A stretch of DNA of 26,006 bases from an uncultured Eubacteriales bacterium (GCA_900556665.1 USPX01000010.1:1-26006), one strand, 5' to 3'. Counted from the stretch's first letter, positions 7,874 through 19,000 are shown. Numbers and translations are program-made. Notes: a model not told the origin generated them from the sequence alone.

Positions 7874-8860
7874 TTAAATGTTTTGTAAAAATAAGGCTTC
7901 ATTTTCTGAAATTCTTTGATGTTCTAAACTACCTAATACTATATTTTTTAAACTATCATCCTTAATAGGACCATGAAAACTATTTAATATTCTAAGTTCA
8001 ATATATAACTTGAAACGATACAACCCTTTCGGTATTGTAACATCACAAGTTTGTTGAATCTTTCTAAGTAACGGTCTTGCTATCTGTCTTAAGATTGCAG
8101 CATTGGTTAAAAGTAACTGTTGCTGAATATTAGTAAGTTCTCCAATAATCTGTGGTGCTAATATTTCACTTTTTATAATTTCCATAGTTTGTTCTATTGC
8201 TGTATATCTTAATTCTAATTCTGCTTTAATCTTTTCGTATTCTATAATTTTACTTTCTATCACATAGATTTGCTCTCTTAAAACCTGTTCTCTCTGATCT
8301 TCTTCAACCATACCTATACGATGGAAAGAGCTTTTAATACGATTAATTAATTTACGTTTTGCTTTACTTACCTCTTGAAGCTGTAAATGTAAACTTCTAT
8401 AAGATGCATTTAATTCATCTAAATGCTTATTTACTTCATTAAGAGACATCTCCTCATTATCAGATGTCCCTTCTAATATTAAATCTGCATTCTTTTTAAG
8501 AGCCATATACTTTTTATTTTGTTCACGTTGATAACCATAGATTTCTACAATACGATTATTAATCTCATTAAGTAGTCCATAAATCGTATCACTTGTTATA
8601 CCTTTTTTTAGTTTATCTTTTAATACCGCATAGGCAGTTGAATTTTTGATATTACTAATTAGCTCATCTTGCCAATTTGCAATATCTTTCTCTAATACTT
8701 CCAAGAAATCATCTGAATAAATATAGTTTATCAATTCTAATGGTAACTCTCGTTCATCTTGCCACCCTAATTCCCTATAAGTCTCTCCATCTTGACCATA
8801 ACATTCTAGAAGCCTAATATAGTACTCTTCTATCGTTAATTTGTTCACCTCTTTATTCAA
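7874..8860 (-). CDS. Coiled-coil protein of unknown function
   Basis: 328 residues; no family recognised and no signal peptide or membrane segment. The N-terminal third (about 1-70) is acidic and helical (ELPLELINYIYSDDFLEVL). The middle (about 85-240) is a long, charged, heptad-rich helical region, probably a coiled coil (HLDELNASYRSLHLQLQEV, QVLREQIYVIESKIIEYEKI). The C-terminal third (about 240-328) is hydrophobic/helical and includes RFKLYIELRILNSF. The called start is TTG with AGGAGGA 10 bases upstream; an internal GTG four codons later is too close to any RBS. It lies 106 bases after the coiled-coil gene of the helicase operon, on the same strand, with a LexA-box-like site in the gap. 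It may be a partner of the helicase, but that is inference. Confidence 0.55.
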   Translation of the reverse strand: MNKEVNKLTIEEYYIRLLECYGQDGETYRELGWQDERELPLELINYIYSDDFLEVLEKDIANWQDELISNIKNSTAYAVLKDKLKKGITSDTIYGLLNEINNRIVEIYGYQREQNKKYMALKKNADLILEGTSDNEEMSLNEVNKHLDELNASYRSLHLQLQEVSKAKRKLINRIKSSFHRIGMVEEDQREQVLREQIYVIESKIIEYEKIKAELELRYTAIEQTMEIIKSEILAPQIIGELTNIQQQLLLTNAAILRQIARPLLRKIQQTCDVTIPKGLYRFKLYIELRILNSFHGPIKDDSLKNIVLGSLEHQRISENEALFLQNI

Positions 8861-8950
8861 CGCTTTCTTTTCCTCCTGCAGTTATTTATTGGTACTTTCA
8901 TTTCTATTTTATCATATTGCTCATATTTAGCGCATTAGGTTTCAATATTT

Positions 8951-8962
8951 GAACATTAGTTC
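8951..8962. promoter_or_regulatory. LexA (Cheo/Din)-box-like site GAACATTAGTTC
   Basis: Matches the Firmicutes SOS-box core GAAC-N4-GTTC exactly, within TGAACATTAGTTCA. It lies just past the stop of the coiled-coil gene (8967) and about 90 bases upstream of the 8860 start, close to a TTGAAA that could be a -35. A single 8-base-specific match can arise by chance. Confidence 0.35.
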
Positions 8963-8966
8963 ACTC

Positions 8967-9599
8967 TTATATCATGTGCACTTCCCCATTTTCTAAATAC
9001 ACAAGCAATCTACCTTGCCCTTTTTCATCATATCCTTTTAATATACCTTGTATAATCATTGGACTTTCGTAAATTATAGTGTTTTCTCCGTTACTATCTA
9101 TTCTATCTTTTTCGGCTAATTCATTTCCTTTATTTAGTAAATTTAAATGAATTAATTTACGTGATGCATCAATGCTATACTTCTTATTATCAATAATCAA
9201 GTTTTTCTCCATATAAGTAATAAACTTCTTCTCTACAATATGATCGATGCCTTGTAAAATCTCTGCTTTTAATTCTTTCTTTAATGTCTCTTTAAAATCA
9301 GTTTCTAATTTATGATTAAATTCTCTTTCCAGCTCATTAAGTCTTACCATCTGGGCAGTATTAATAAGTTCTATGTCTTCCTTGATGCCTGCAATATTTT
9401 CCTCTAAACTTATAATCTTCTCATGACTTGTTTCAAAATCCTTTAACTTGCCTACATCTTGGATTTGTGCCATAAGTCTTTCAAAGGACTCACTAAACTG
9501 CATAAGTGTTTCACTTAAGGTTTTACTTTTTTGCTCACTTTCACGGATACCTTTTATCAGTTCTTCCATCTTACTGTCTTTTACTTGTTTTTCATCCAT
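8967..9599 (-). CDS. Coiled-coil protein coupled to the SF1 helicase
   Basis: 210 residues, no recognised family. Residues about 1-125 form a long charged coiled coil (KEKMEEL-like heptads: ESEQKSKTLSETLMQFSESF, EKIISLEENIAGIKEDIELI). After a basic helix, the last 50 residues form a small beta-rich end (TIIYESPMIIQGILKGYDEKG, RLLVYLENGEVHMI). No signal peptide or membrane helix. The ATG has GGAGGT 8 bases upstream and overlaps the end of the helicase gene by 8 bases (ATGGATGA), so translation is coupled and the two products probably act together, perhaps as an oligomeric scaffold or substrate adaptor. Confidence 0.6.
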   Translation of the reverse strand: MDEKQVKDSKMEELIKGIRESEQKSKTLSETLMQFSESFERLMAQIQDVGKLKDFETSHEKIISLEENIAGIKEDIELINTAQMVRLNELEREFNHKLETDFKETLKKELKAEILQGIDHIVEKKFITYMEKNLIIDNKKYSIDASRKLIHLNLLNKGNELAEKDRIDSNGENTIIYESPMIIQGILKGYDEKGQGRLLVYLENGEVHMI

Positions 9600-12084
9600 T
9601 CGCTTTTACCTCCAATGCTGCTATTACCTGGTCTACTTGCTTATTAATCTCTTCTCCCCACAAAACTGCTTCTTCATAATCTTCGCTATACATAGGCAAC
9701 TTTTCTATATAATATTGCATACATAACACTTCTATCTTCTCTTTAAGATAAAGTGTTAAATAGGGTTTAATATCCTTCTCATATGAAACCTCTTCATTAC
9801 ATATGATTTCTTTCATGAATCTTTTCTCATCCCATTTTATAAAGCACTCAAAATACTTGGTATATGATTTTATCTTATAATAAGCCTTAGCTGCTTCTTG
9901 CCACTCTTTTGCTGTTTCAAAATGCCAAGCAGCCTCCTGAAATCTGCCACTTTCTTCAGCCAGTTTTCCTTTGCAAAAGTGCTCTCTCAGTCTTGCTTTA
10001 GGTATACGCAACTTTTCATATTGTGCCAAAGCCCTTTTATAATCTTCTGCTGCTTCGAACTTTAATGCTTCTAAATAAAAGTCTTCTGCGCTAGATACTT
10101 CGCTTAAATCGAATGTTTCTTCATCAAATGCTGTTTCATGTTGCATATCGATCTTTAAAAGTTCTGACATAAAATTGGGTGTTACTTCATCTTCTATAAA
10201 GCATAAGTTTTCTTGAGCACGGGTTAAAGTAACATATAATAAATTCAACATGTAACGATAAAAATATGGGTTGCTTACACTCCTTAATTCCTGCTCTTGT
10301 GCCATTTTATAATAGTTATAAAATGCTTCCCAATGTTTTTTAAAACTACTAATTAGGTTTACGCCAACAATATATTTATTCTCAAGTCCTTTAACTTCAT
10401 AAATTGTAAAAATACGAATCTTATTCTCTAAGAGTTCCTCTAATTCTTCTTTTTCACGTAAAGTAGGCACTACAATATAGGCATAAGCCTTTTGAACTGC
10501 CGCCTTTAAAAGCTTGATCTTCTCCCCACGATTTTGGCATAAAGTATATACATTTCCTACTTCTTCGCACATCGCTACTTCTTCACTATAGTCATTGCGC
10601 TTATCCTTCCCAAAGACTTGTTGCCTTAAGGCCGCAAGCCTATTGGCTAGTTCCACAATCTGCTTAGGATTTCTATAATTATGTGTTAAAACTAAACGGT
10701 TAGCATCTTCTTTATAACGATAATTGTAATGCTCTAAAAAAGTCATAATGCGCTTTGTATCAAAATAAGTAGGTGCAATGGTTTGATGATAGTCTCCGCT
10801 TAGAAGGAAGTTGCCCATCTCCTGCAGCCTTGTTTGTAAAAGATAAATTTCAAGCTCCGTTAAATCCTGTACCTCATCTATTACAATCCAATCATAAGCG
10901 TTGCTCCTATATGTAGTCTGCTCTTGTAAGAGTAATCTTCTACATAAATCATTTTCATCTAAAATCCCTTTTTCCCTTTGCCAAGCCACATATTTAAGGG
11001 CCAGCTCATATATCACCTTACTTTGCTCAGGTTTATAAAAGCCATATTGCTTACTTAATCGCATATATTGTTCTTTTGGCAAGAGACCATTTTCTTCAAA
11101 CTGTGGCTCCCAATCATCTCCTGCATAGCCTTTAATTAGTCCTCTTATTTCTCGCCAAGCTTCATATGCCGTTAAGTTTAAAATCACATCTTTATAAGCT
11201 GGATTCATAGATAAGTTTTGACGCATTGGTATAAAGAATTCTTCATTAAATTGATCGTACTGCACCATAAAATCAGTCTTAGCCTCAGCCTTAAGCCAAT
11301 CTCTTAAAGCCAAGAATTCTACTTGTTTTTTATATTCTTCTACTTCATTAGGTTCTAATTCATTTTTAAGTACCGTCTCAAAAATCTTCTCGGCAGACTC
11401 CTTTAATTTACTAGAATACGTATAGTAACCCACCTTAATTCCTGGATTTTGTTTAATCAAATCAACTAATTTATAAACACCTATTGTCGTTTTGCCACTT
11501 CCTGCACTTCCAAATAATATAAGTGGCCTATAATCTGCATTCACACATTCTCTTTGATTTTTATTAAGGTAGTATATGCCTTGCAAACTTTCTAAATCAA
11601 TAAGCGATTCAATTCGCATATGTTTAAACACTCTTGTGATAGATGTTTCTGGATTATAGTCCAAGGTTGCTGCTCTTCTATCTGCTTCTAAATCTGCTTC
11701 TAAATCTTCTAGACTTACCTCTCCACCATCTTCTACTTGTTCTACCTTAGGGATTACTTTACTGAGTGCTCTTGCCTTGGTAATCTGCGCATCATGATTA
11801 CAATACATAAGTAAAATCAAAGCATCTTCATAACCTTCTAATGGTATATTTAAATCTTTAGCTTTGGTGAAAAGTATACGACACCCATCACTCACCTTAA
11901 ACTTCCAGACTTCTTTTAAGATTGTATCCCCATAAACCTTCTTCACACTAAATCTACGATTCAATTCATTGGCACCTACATTACTTTCCCAAGCGCGTAT
12001 AAACTCATCTACTTTGCTTAAGATTTGTGCCTTATTTTCTCGTGGTAAGCTTCTTTCAAACCGAATATCTTCTAGTACACTCAA
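9592..12084 (-). CDS. UvrD/Rep-like SF1 helicase with RelE-like N-terminal domain and repeat-rich C-terminus
   Basis: 830 residues. Residues about 1-105 resemble a RelE/ParE-type fold (KEVWKFKVSDGCRILFTK, then LILLMYCNHDAQITKAR) fused in front of the motor. SF1A helicase motifs follow in order: Q motif (YLNKNQREC, about 172), Walker A GSAGSGKTT (192-200), motif II DEVQD (403-407), motif III LLSGDYHQTI (427), motif IV HNYRN (468), motif V region YEVKGLENKYIVGV (562) and motif VI YVTLTRAQENL (617). Residues about 665-760 look like TPR-type helical repeats (EDYKRALAQYEKLR, GRFQEAAWHFETA, KEWQEAAKAYYKI). It is an ATP-driven DNA translocase, cytoplasmic. The start is TTG with GAGGTGG about 5 bases upstream. 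The 210-residue coiled-coil gene is coupled by an 8-base overlap. Not PcrA itself, which lacks the N-terminal domain and repeats; a role in repair or defence is inference. Confidence 0.85.
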   Translation of the reverse strand: MSVLEDIRFERSLPRENKAQILSKVDEFIRAWESNVGANELNRRFSVKKVYGDTILKEVWKFKVSDGCRILFTKAKDLNIPLEGYEDALILLMYCNHDAQITKARALSKVIPKVEQVEDGGEVSLEDLEADLEADRRAATLDYNPETSITRVFKHMRIESLIDLESLQGIYYLNKNQRECVNADYRPLILFGSAGSGKTTIGVYKLVDLIKQNPGIKVGYYTYSSKLKESAEKIFETVLKNELEPNEVEEYKKQVEFLALRDWLKAEAKTDFMVQYDQFNEEFFIPMRQNLSMNPAYKDVILNLTAYEAWREIRGLIKGYAGDDWEPQFEENGLLPKEQYMRLSKQYGFYKPEQSKVIYELALKYVAWQREKGILDENDLCRRLLLQEQTTYRSNAYDWIVIDEVQDLTELEIYLLQTRLQEMGNFLLSGDYHQTIAPTYFDTKRIMTFLEHYNYRYKEDANRLVLTHNYRNPKQIVELANRLAALRQQVFGKDKRNDYSEEVAMCEEVGNVYTLCQNRGEKIKLLKAAVQKAYAYIVVPTLREKEELEELLENKIRIFTIYEVKGLENKYIVGVNLISSFKKHWEAFYNYYKMAQEQELRSVSNPYFYRYMLNLLYVTLTRAQENLCFIEDEVTPNFMSELLKIDMQHETAFDEETFDLSEVSSAEDFYLEALKFEAAEDYKRALAQYEKLRIPKARLREHFCKGKLAEESGRFQEAAWHFETAKEWQEAAKAYYKIKSYTKYFECFIKWDEKRFMKEIICNEEVSYEKDIKPYLTLYLKEKIEVLCMQYYIEKLPMYSEDYEEAVLWGEEINKQVDQVIAALEVKANG

Positions 12085-12216
12085 GTTGCCACCTCATTTC
12101 TCTTAATCCTACAATTATTTTACTAGTTATTTATGTTTTTATTATGGTATTTATCATACATTCTCCTTATTTCTGGTAAAATATATTAGACTTAAATTTA
12201 GTGAAAGGATACATCT

Positions 12217-12948
12217 ATGAAAATTCATAAAAAAACAGCAACCTTTTTGGTGCTTATATTAACTATATTATTTGGCCTTATCTTCTGGATTAATGGTCTT
12301 TTTTATCCTGGCGACCAATTAGCACGCACTAACTTAAATAGTACATCTGAAGTAACTGTCACTGCTACTTCTAATTATTATGCCTTTATGCCTGCTAATA
12401 AAAAAGCAGATTCTGCCTTTATTTTATACCCTGGTGCATTAGTTAATGCTGACGCCTATGCCCCACTTATGATGGAACTTTCATCTAAAGGCATTCCTAG
12501 TTTCATCGCCAAAATGCCTTTAAATATGGCTATCTTAAAGAGTAATGCTGCTCATCAAATCATGGCCCACTATCCAAATATCCAAAATTGGTATATTGGT
12601 GGCCATTCTTTAGGTGGGGTTATGGCCGCCAATTATGCCCTGAATAATCCAGAGCGCTTTGAAGGGATTGCTTTCTTAGCTTCTTACCCAAATAAAGATT
12701 TATCAAGTCATGATTTTAAAGTACTTTCTCTCTATGGCAGCAATGATACGGTACTCAATATGGCGTCTTATGAGCAATCAACTTCACTTCTTCCAGACGA
12801 GGCATTTACAGAAATAGTCATTGACGGTGGTAATCATGCTAAATTTGGTAATTACGGTGTTCAATCAGGTGATAGCCCAGCAACTATTTCTGCCGAGGAG
12901 CAACAACGCATTACTGTAGATGCAATCCTTAAAATGATAGAAAATTAA
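12217..12948 (+). CDS. Membrane-anchored alpha/beta hydrolase
   Basis: 243 residues. An N-terminal hydrophobic helix (residues about 8-28) acts as an anchor or uncleaved signal, so the catalytic domain faces outside. The alpha/beta-hydrolase fold shows the nucleophile elbow GGHSLGG (Ser131), with Asp177 (GSNDTVL) and His207 (GGNHAKF) as the other triad members; YPGALVNADAYAPL supplies the oxyanion region. This matches the short Abhydrolase_5-type proteins of Firmicutes; the substrate is unknown. AAAGGA lies 8 bases upstream of the ATG, and an extended -10 (TGGTAAAAT, 12174-12182) is present without a good -35. Monocistronic, ending at the terminator at 12986. Confidence 0.88.
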   Translation: MKIHKKTATFLVLILTILFGLIFWINGLFYPGDQLARTNLNSTSEVTVTATSNYYAFMPANKKADSAFILYPGALVNADAYAPLMMELSSKGIPSFIAKMPLNMAILKSNAAHQIMAHYPNIQNWYIGGHSLGGVMAANYALNNPERFEGIAFLASYPNKDLSSHDFKVLSLYGSNDTVLNMASYEQSTSLLPDEAFTEIVIDGGNHAKFGNYGVQSGDSPATISAEEQQRITVDAILKMIEN

Positions 12949-12985
12949 TGTCTATTTATTAGCGTAGTTATTATGTGTTTTAAAT

Positions 12986-13031
12986 AATATACTTATATCA
13001 ATTGTTGGTATAAGTATATTTTTTTATTTTT
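12986..13031 (+). terminator. Intrinsic terminator of the alpha/beta hydrolase gene
   Basis: Perfect 12-bp stem AATATACTTATA (12986-12997) / TATAAGTATATT (13009-13020), followed by TTTTTATTTTT (13021-13031). The stem is AT-rich but long. The truncated GH2 frame begins in its T-tail. Confidence 0.75.
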
Positions 13032-15621
13032 GGAGCGTACCCGTGTTACTAAACTCTGGATTGATGATATGCTCATTGGGATGCAAAATAGCTTATGTAC
13101 GCCTCATATTTATGAAGTAACCTCCACCCTCACACCTGGTAAACATACACTTACTATTTGTGTTGATAATACAAATTACCCAACTAAAGGGGGACACCTT
13201 ACTTCAGAGGATACCCAAACCAACTGGAATGGCATTACTGGCAAGATTGAATTACTTTTCTTTAACAAAAGCCTTTTAAAAGATATTATGCTTTTCCCAA
13301 ATGCGCAAGACTGTACTGTTACGATCAAAGGGCAATTTGAAAATCCAGCTCCTACTACATTACACATAGAAGCTGAGAGCTTTAATAGTGATAAGCTGCA
13401 TCATGTGACGCCTATGCGCTACACCATTTGTGAGTCTTCCTTTGAAATTACTTATGCTTTAGGTGATAAGGCACTGCTTTGGGACGAGCATCACCCTAAT
13501 CTCTATAAACTTATTTTAAAATGTACACATAATGATATTCTTTTAGATCAACACGAACTTACCTTTGGACTTCGTGATTTTAAAGGCACACCAGATTACT
13601 TCACAATTAATAACCACCCTATCTTTTTACGTGGTAAGCATGACGGACTTATTTTCCCACTTACAGGTTTCGCACCTACTGACTTAGATTCTTGGCTACA
13701 TATACTAGGCATAGCTAAATCTTATGGTATTAATCACTACCGTTTCCATACCTGTTGCCCACCAGAAGCCGCTTTTGAAGCTGCTGATAGATTAGGGATT
13801 TATATGCAACCTGAATTACCTTTCTGGGGAACAATTACTGCACCTGGGGAGAAAAATCATAATCAAGCCGAACAAGATTATCTCATTGAAGAAGGTTTTA
13901 GGATATTACGTCATTTTGGCAATCACCCTTCTTTCGTTATGATGTCTTTAGGTAATGAGCTTTGGGGTAGTCAGGCTATTTTAAATAAAATTTTAGGAGA
14001 TTATAAGGCCTTTGACTGTCGCCATCTCTATGTACAAGGCTCTAATAACTTTCAATTTTCACCTTGCATTCTAGAAAATGATGATTTCTTTAGTGGTGTC
14101 CGTTTTAGCCATGATCGTCTCTTGAGAGGTTCTTATGCAATGTGTGATGCACCTCAAGGCATTCTCCAAACCATGCCACCTAGTACGCATTATAGCTTTG
14201 ATGAAGCCATTCGTCCTACCGAGATGATAGCTTGTTCATCTTCCAACAAGCAAACTATAGAAATTCAATATGGTACTGGTGTTAAGACGGTTTCACTCTC
14301 TGAAATTAATGATGCCCTACTTCCACAGATTCCTGTTATTTCTCATGAGGTAGGACAATATGAAACTTTCCCTAACTTTGATGAAACCCCAAAATACACA
14401 GGCTCTATTAAGGCTAAGAATCTGGAAGTCTTTCGCAGACGACTTGAGGAAAAAGGCCTTTTATATTTAGCACCTCTTTACTTCAAATGCTCTGGTGCCC
14501 TTGCAGTGGCTTGTTATAAAGAAGAAATTGAAACTGCTCTTCGTTCTAAACATCTGGCTGGTTTTCAACTTTTAGACTTACAGGATTTCAGTGGCCAAGG
14601 TACTGCCCTCGTTGGCATTTTAGATGCTTTCATGGATTCCAAAGGTCTTATCTCAGCTAAAGACTGGCGCCATTTTTGTGGGGATACCGTATTACTTGGA
14701 GACTTTGGCACTTATATTTACGAAGCTGGTGATCTATTTACAAGCAAAGTTCAGCTTGCTAACTATAGTGATAGCTTTTCTACCTGTGCCTTAGCCCATC
14801 CTAATGCTCAGCAAGCTCCTCAAGTCATTCATTGGCAACTTACTTCATCTCATGAAGTTTTAAATCAAGGCACTCTAACGGTTTCACCAAATGCTTATGG
14901 CCTTGTAGATATTGGCGAAGTTAAATGTACACTCCCTGAGGTTTCAGTCCCAACACCAATAGTCTTTACACTTACAATGTCATCTACATCTAGTTTAGAA
15001 CCTATTACAAATAGCTATGAAATTATAGTTTATCCCCATTTAGAATTTGAACTTAATGAAGTTATCCACGGCGAGGGTCAATCCCTCCACATTACCCACA
15101 ATTTTGCTAAGGCAAATGAACTTCTACAGCAAGGGAAACGTGTACTTTTGCTACCAGATAAACTTACCCATGCTATTCCTGGCACTTACTGCACAGATTT
15201 TTGGTGTTATCCAATGTTTCGCTCTATTTCTGAATCTGTTAATAAACCTCTCCCTATTGGTACCATGGGACTTCTTATCCAAAACGAACACCCGGCACTT
15301 ACAGATTTCCCATCAAAGCCTTACACTACACCTTGTTGGTATCATCTTATTACACATTCAGATTGTAAGATCCTCGATGACACCTCAACCTATATTCGCC
15401 CAATTGTTCAGATGATTGATAACTTTGAGCGTAATCACAACCTAGGTATTTTATACGAAGCCAATGTAGGACAAGGCAAACTTCTTGTCTGTACCAGCCG
15501 TCTCACAGAAATCTGGTCCCACATAGAAGTCCGCCACTTTGCCAAATCCATCATTACTTATGCTCTCTCCCCAAACTTTGCGCCACAAATCACCCTCCCT
15601 CTAGACGCCAGTCTCATCTAA
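13030..15621 (+). CDS. N-terminally truncated glycoside hydrolase family 2 protein (probable pseudogene)
   Basis: 863 open codons of a GH2 enzyme of the beta-galactosidase/beta-glucuronidase type. The frame opens in the middle of the N-terminal sugar-binding jelly roll (ERTRVTKLWIDDMLIG); homologues usually have some 70-100 residues before this point. An immunoglobulin-like domain follows (about 80-185), then the TIM barrel (FTINNHPIFLRGKHDGL onward) with acid/base Glu310 (SLGNELWG) and nucleophile Glu440 (VISHEVGQYE), and C-terminal beta domains to the end. The first codon is TTG in the T-tail of the preceding gene's terminator; there is no ribosome binding site or promoter, and the open frame extends back only to 12988 without a usable start. 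The downstream frame is intact, so loss of the 5' end looks recent. Exact substrate unclear. The region looks less AT-rich than its neighbours (not computed). Confidence 0.8.
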   Translation: MERTRVTKLWIDDMLIGMQNSLCTPHIYEVTSTLTPGKHTLTICVDNTNYPTKGGHLTSEDTQTNWNGITGKIELLFFNKSLLKDIMLFPNAQDCTVTIKGQFENPAPTTLHIEAESFNSDKLHHVTPMRYTICESSFEITYALGDKALLWDEHHPNLYKLILKCTHNDILLDQHELTFGLRDFKGTPDYFTINNHPIFLRGKHDGLIFPLTGFAPTDLDSWLHILGIAKSYGINHYRFHTCCPPEAAFEAADRLGIYMQPELPFWGTITAPGEKNHNQAEQDYLIEEGFRILRHFGNHPSFVMMSLGNELWGSQAILNKILGDYKAFDCRHLYVQGSNNFQFSPCILENDDFFSGVRFSHDRLLRGSYAMCDAPQGILQTMPPSTHYSFDEAIRPTEMIACSSSNKQTIEIQYGTGVKTVSLSEINDALLPQIPVISHEVGQYETFPNFDETPKYTGSIKAKNLEVFRRRLEEKGLLYLAPLYFKCSGALAVACYKEEIETALRSKHLAGFQLLDLQDFSGQGTALVGILDAFMDSKGLISAKDWRHFCGDTVLLGDFGTYIYEAGDLFTSKVQLANYSDSFSTCALAHPNAQQAPQVIHWQLTSSHEVLNQGTLTVSPNAYGLVDIGEVKCTLPEVSVPTPIVFTLTMSSTSSLEPITNSYEIIVYPHLEFELNEVIHGEGQSLHITHNFAKANELLQQGKRVLLLPDKLTHAIPGTYCTDFWCYPMFRSISESVNKPLPIGTMGLLIQNEHPALTDFPSKPYTTPCWYHLITHSDCKILDDTSTYIRPIVQMIDNFERNHNLGILYEANVGQGKLLVCTSRLTEIWSHIEVRHFAKSIITYALSPNFAPQITLPLDASLI

Positions 15622-15635
15622 TCCCACCACACAAA

Positions 15636-15662
15636 AAGAGGGTGTCTATTAAACACCCTCTT
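15636..15662. terminator. Bidirectional terminator between GH2 and thioredoxin genes
   Basis: Perfect 10-bp stem AAGAGGGTGT (15636-15645) / ACACCCTCTT (15653-15662). The minus side continues TTTGTG and the plus side TTAGCTTTT. It ends both convergent units. Confidence 0.85.
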
Positions 15663-15743
15663 AGCTTTTACATACAAGTATATTAATACTATAAATACAT
15701 TAACCTCTATACTTACTATCAAGATAATTACATTAGCTTTACT

Positions 15744-16052
15744 CTATAAGTACATAGCTAATTGTGCTTCTATTTTATCTTTAGGATTAAATCCAATCAT
15801 TGTTTCTACTGCTTCACCATCTTTGAAAATAATCATAGTTGGTAATGTAATGACACGATTTTTTTGTGCTAAATCCATTGTCTTATCAATATCCACTTTG
15901 ATAATTTTGATTTTATCCCCCATTTCTTTTTCTAATTCTTCTAAAACTGTATTTAATGCTTTACATGGCTGACACCAATTTGCGAAAAAGTCTACTAACA
16001 CAACCCCTTGTGCAATTTCATCATTGAATTCCTTACTCTTTACTACTTTCAT
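15744..16052 (-). CDS. Thioredoxin
   Basis: 102 residues from the second of two tandem ATGs; AGGAG is 6 bases from it and only 3 from the first (16055). The thioredoxin fold covers the whole protein: VVLVDFFANWCQPCKALN carries the redox pair Cys27/Cys30, and TLPTMIIFKDGEAV contains the cis-Pro loop. The active site is WCQPC rather than the classical WCGPC, which can shift redox potential or partner choice. The gene follows the flavin reductase by 24 bases and is surely co-transcribed, so the reductase is its likely electron donor. Cytoplasmic disulfide reductase role. Confidence 0.93.
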   Translation of the reverse strand: MKVVKSKEFNDEIAQGVVLVDFFANWCQPCKALNTVLEELEKEMGDKIKIIKVDIDKTMDLAQKNRVITLPTMIIFKDGEAVETMIGFNPKDKIEAQLAMYL

Positions 16053-19000
16053 CATTTTCTCCTTTATATCTGATTCTCTTTATGCCTTATCTTTTTTCTT
16101 TTTGCTATCTGCATAACTAGCCGCTGAAAGTGCCGCAATATTTCCCTCTCCTGCTGCCTTAATATACTGATAAGGTCTACCTATAATATCACCAGCTGCG
16201 AAGCAACCAGGAATACTTGTTTTCATCATACGATCTACTTTTATATGTTGTTCTTCTAATTCTATTCCTGGTAATAAGGTACTTGGACTAATATTAGCTC
16301 TTAATATAAAAACCCCGTCTGTTTCTAGTTCTTGATCCTTTAACACTAATTTCTTAACTAAGTTTTCTCCAACAACAGCTACAGGTCTATCTCTCACTAT
16401 TTCTATGTTTTCTGCTACATCTACAGTTTCTTTATACATTGGTACATAATAAACCTTAGCCGCTAAACCAGCTAAGAAATCAGCCTCTTCTTCTTCTCGT
16501 TTATCATAGGCAATAACTGTTACAATTTTATCACGATATAGTGCCCCGTCACAAGTTGCGCAATAGCTTACGCCACGTCCAAGATAGGCTTCTTCTCCTT
16601 CTAATAGTTTACCTGCTTGTATTCCAGTTGCTAATATTACAGTCTCTGTTTCATACATTTCATTATTAGCCATTACAACGAAGTAATCTCCCATCTGATA
16701 AACATTAGTAACCTTTTGCTCTGTAATCTCAATATCCATGCGTTCCATATGTTCCATAAATGCCGACTGCATTGCCTTACCACTTATAGCTGGTAGTCCT
16801 AGATAATTATCGATTTGATGTGCCTTTTCTAGCTTCTGACTAAGCCTCTTATTCCCAAATATAATAAACTTCTGATTACGGATTTTAGCATTTATTGCAG
16901 CTGATAATCCTGCTGGACCACTTCCAATAATGACTATATCATAACGTCCACTCATTCAACTCGCTCCTTACTACTTCTAATAATATAATTTGCACATTAT
17001 TAGTTTCCCTACTAAAGCGATTATTTATAAATATAATTGTAAAAGAGGTGCTACAAAGTTAAATTTTGTAACACCTCTTTAGGTTCCATATATCGTTATC
17101 TTATTTTTTCATTTTTTAAATATGCTGCTAAAATGTTCCTTGTATTACCTTTGGCTCCCGTTATAACCTTGATTCGATATTTTTCTAGTTCTCTTTGTTG
17201 TTCAGATTTAATTGAACCACATATTAATGTCTCAACACCTTCATTTTGTAAGATATATGATAAGTCGTTCTCGGATACACCTGCTGAAGTATCTATAAGC
17301 ATTCGTTTACCCAACTTACCTCCTTGTACATCAAATACCTCAAATGCCTTTGTTGTTCCATATTCTCTTGAGACACTTCGTCCATCTGAAGTGATAGCTA
17401 TTAACATAAAATACCCCCTTACAAGATTTTCTTTTCCATTATATGTAGGGTAATAATGTTTTATATCTTATTTTTTTATTTGAGTCTTAAGCTTATCAAT
17501 CTCTGCTTGTTGCTTGGCAATAATCTTTTGATAATCTCTCTCTTTTTCGCACCACTCTTTACTTAATGTATTAATCAGTGAGGCCATTTCATCTGCACTC
17601 CCAATAATACGATTAAAGAGTAATAGATTAGACTTTAATATCTCTGGAATTTCTATATGCGAATATCTTAATCTATGGTCAATCTCCCCATAGCCTTCTT
17701 CAAAAATCGTTCTCACTTGAATCTCTGCAATTACACGGCGATTAGTCGGATAGAACTCTACGAGATAATGTACAGAGCGATATCCTGATGCTCTTGATCG
17801 TACTTCAATATTTAAATTGTTAAATACCTCTACATTATCCCCTTCTCTTACATTAGCTGTAATTTCTATTACCTTCCAAGTGTTCACAATATACTCATGA
17901 ATTTCTCGCCATTGCTCTTTAAAAATATGAATGACCCTTATACCGATTAAGTCGTTAATCTCATCTTTATAATTATCTACAGTAAACTGAAAATCCTCAC
18001 CATACTTTACTCTTCTATCTTCTGTCTTACGAATCACTTTCTCAATAAGCCCATCTGGATCTTTCATTCTAGATTTCACTGTATGAATACTCTCTTGTGA
18101 ACGTAAAATATTGGCTATGAAATCTCCATGATTTTGATAAGCATCCATATGCATAATGTAATCTTTATAAATAGCTTTTAAGTTTTCTATATCAATATTA
18201 TTTTCCTCAATCATCTTCATAGCATATGGGTATTTTATTAAAAACCTATCTATATTAAATTCTGTCATCATACTTATCTTCCTCATTTCTACTTCTTATA
18301 TCAATATCCTGTATAACCTTTAATGCTCAGCCTCATTTTATAGTGCTTATCATTAGTCCATACAAATGTTTTCTTCTATCTCATTATATACTAACTCTAT
18401 AAAATTTATATGTCATATCTTCAGCAGAATATAAAAAGAGCCACCCCAAAATTAACTTTTAGTTTGACTCTCTAATCTTTTACTTTTTATGTACTGGGAC
18501 AATGTTAATAGGTGTTTCTTGAATACTCATAAAGCTCTTTATAAATTCATCACTATTCCCATCAGTTCTTTTTTGCCAAGCAATTTCAATAGCCTTGGCC
18601 TGTGCTTTAGAAATTTTAATATTTTTATTCTTACATAGCTGTAACGCAGCATTTCGAATATAAAACGGGCCATCGCCTAAACGCTCTATAATCTTTTCTA
18701 TTAAGCTATACTGCTGCTTTAATTCTTCTTCACTACGTTGTTTTAATGCATTAATGGCATTACTCCTTACTTGTGGATTATAATCCTCTAAAAGCTGCAT
18801 ATTAAAGTCTATAACCTCTTCAAAAGGCAATTTTTCTAATACTTTAATCGTATTAATAATGCTATTTTCCTGACTGAACATATCTCTTGCAATATTAATA
18901 TATGAGTAAGCTGCTTTTAATCTTTCTTCAGTATTAACATGCTTCTTCAATAACTCATAAATATGATATTGTGTCACCACATCTCCCATCTCAATAAGGA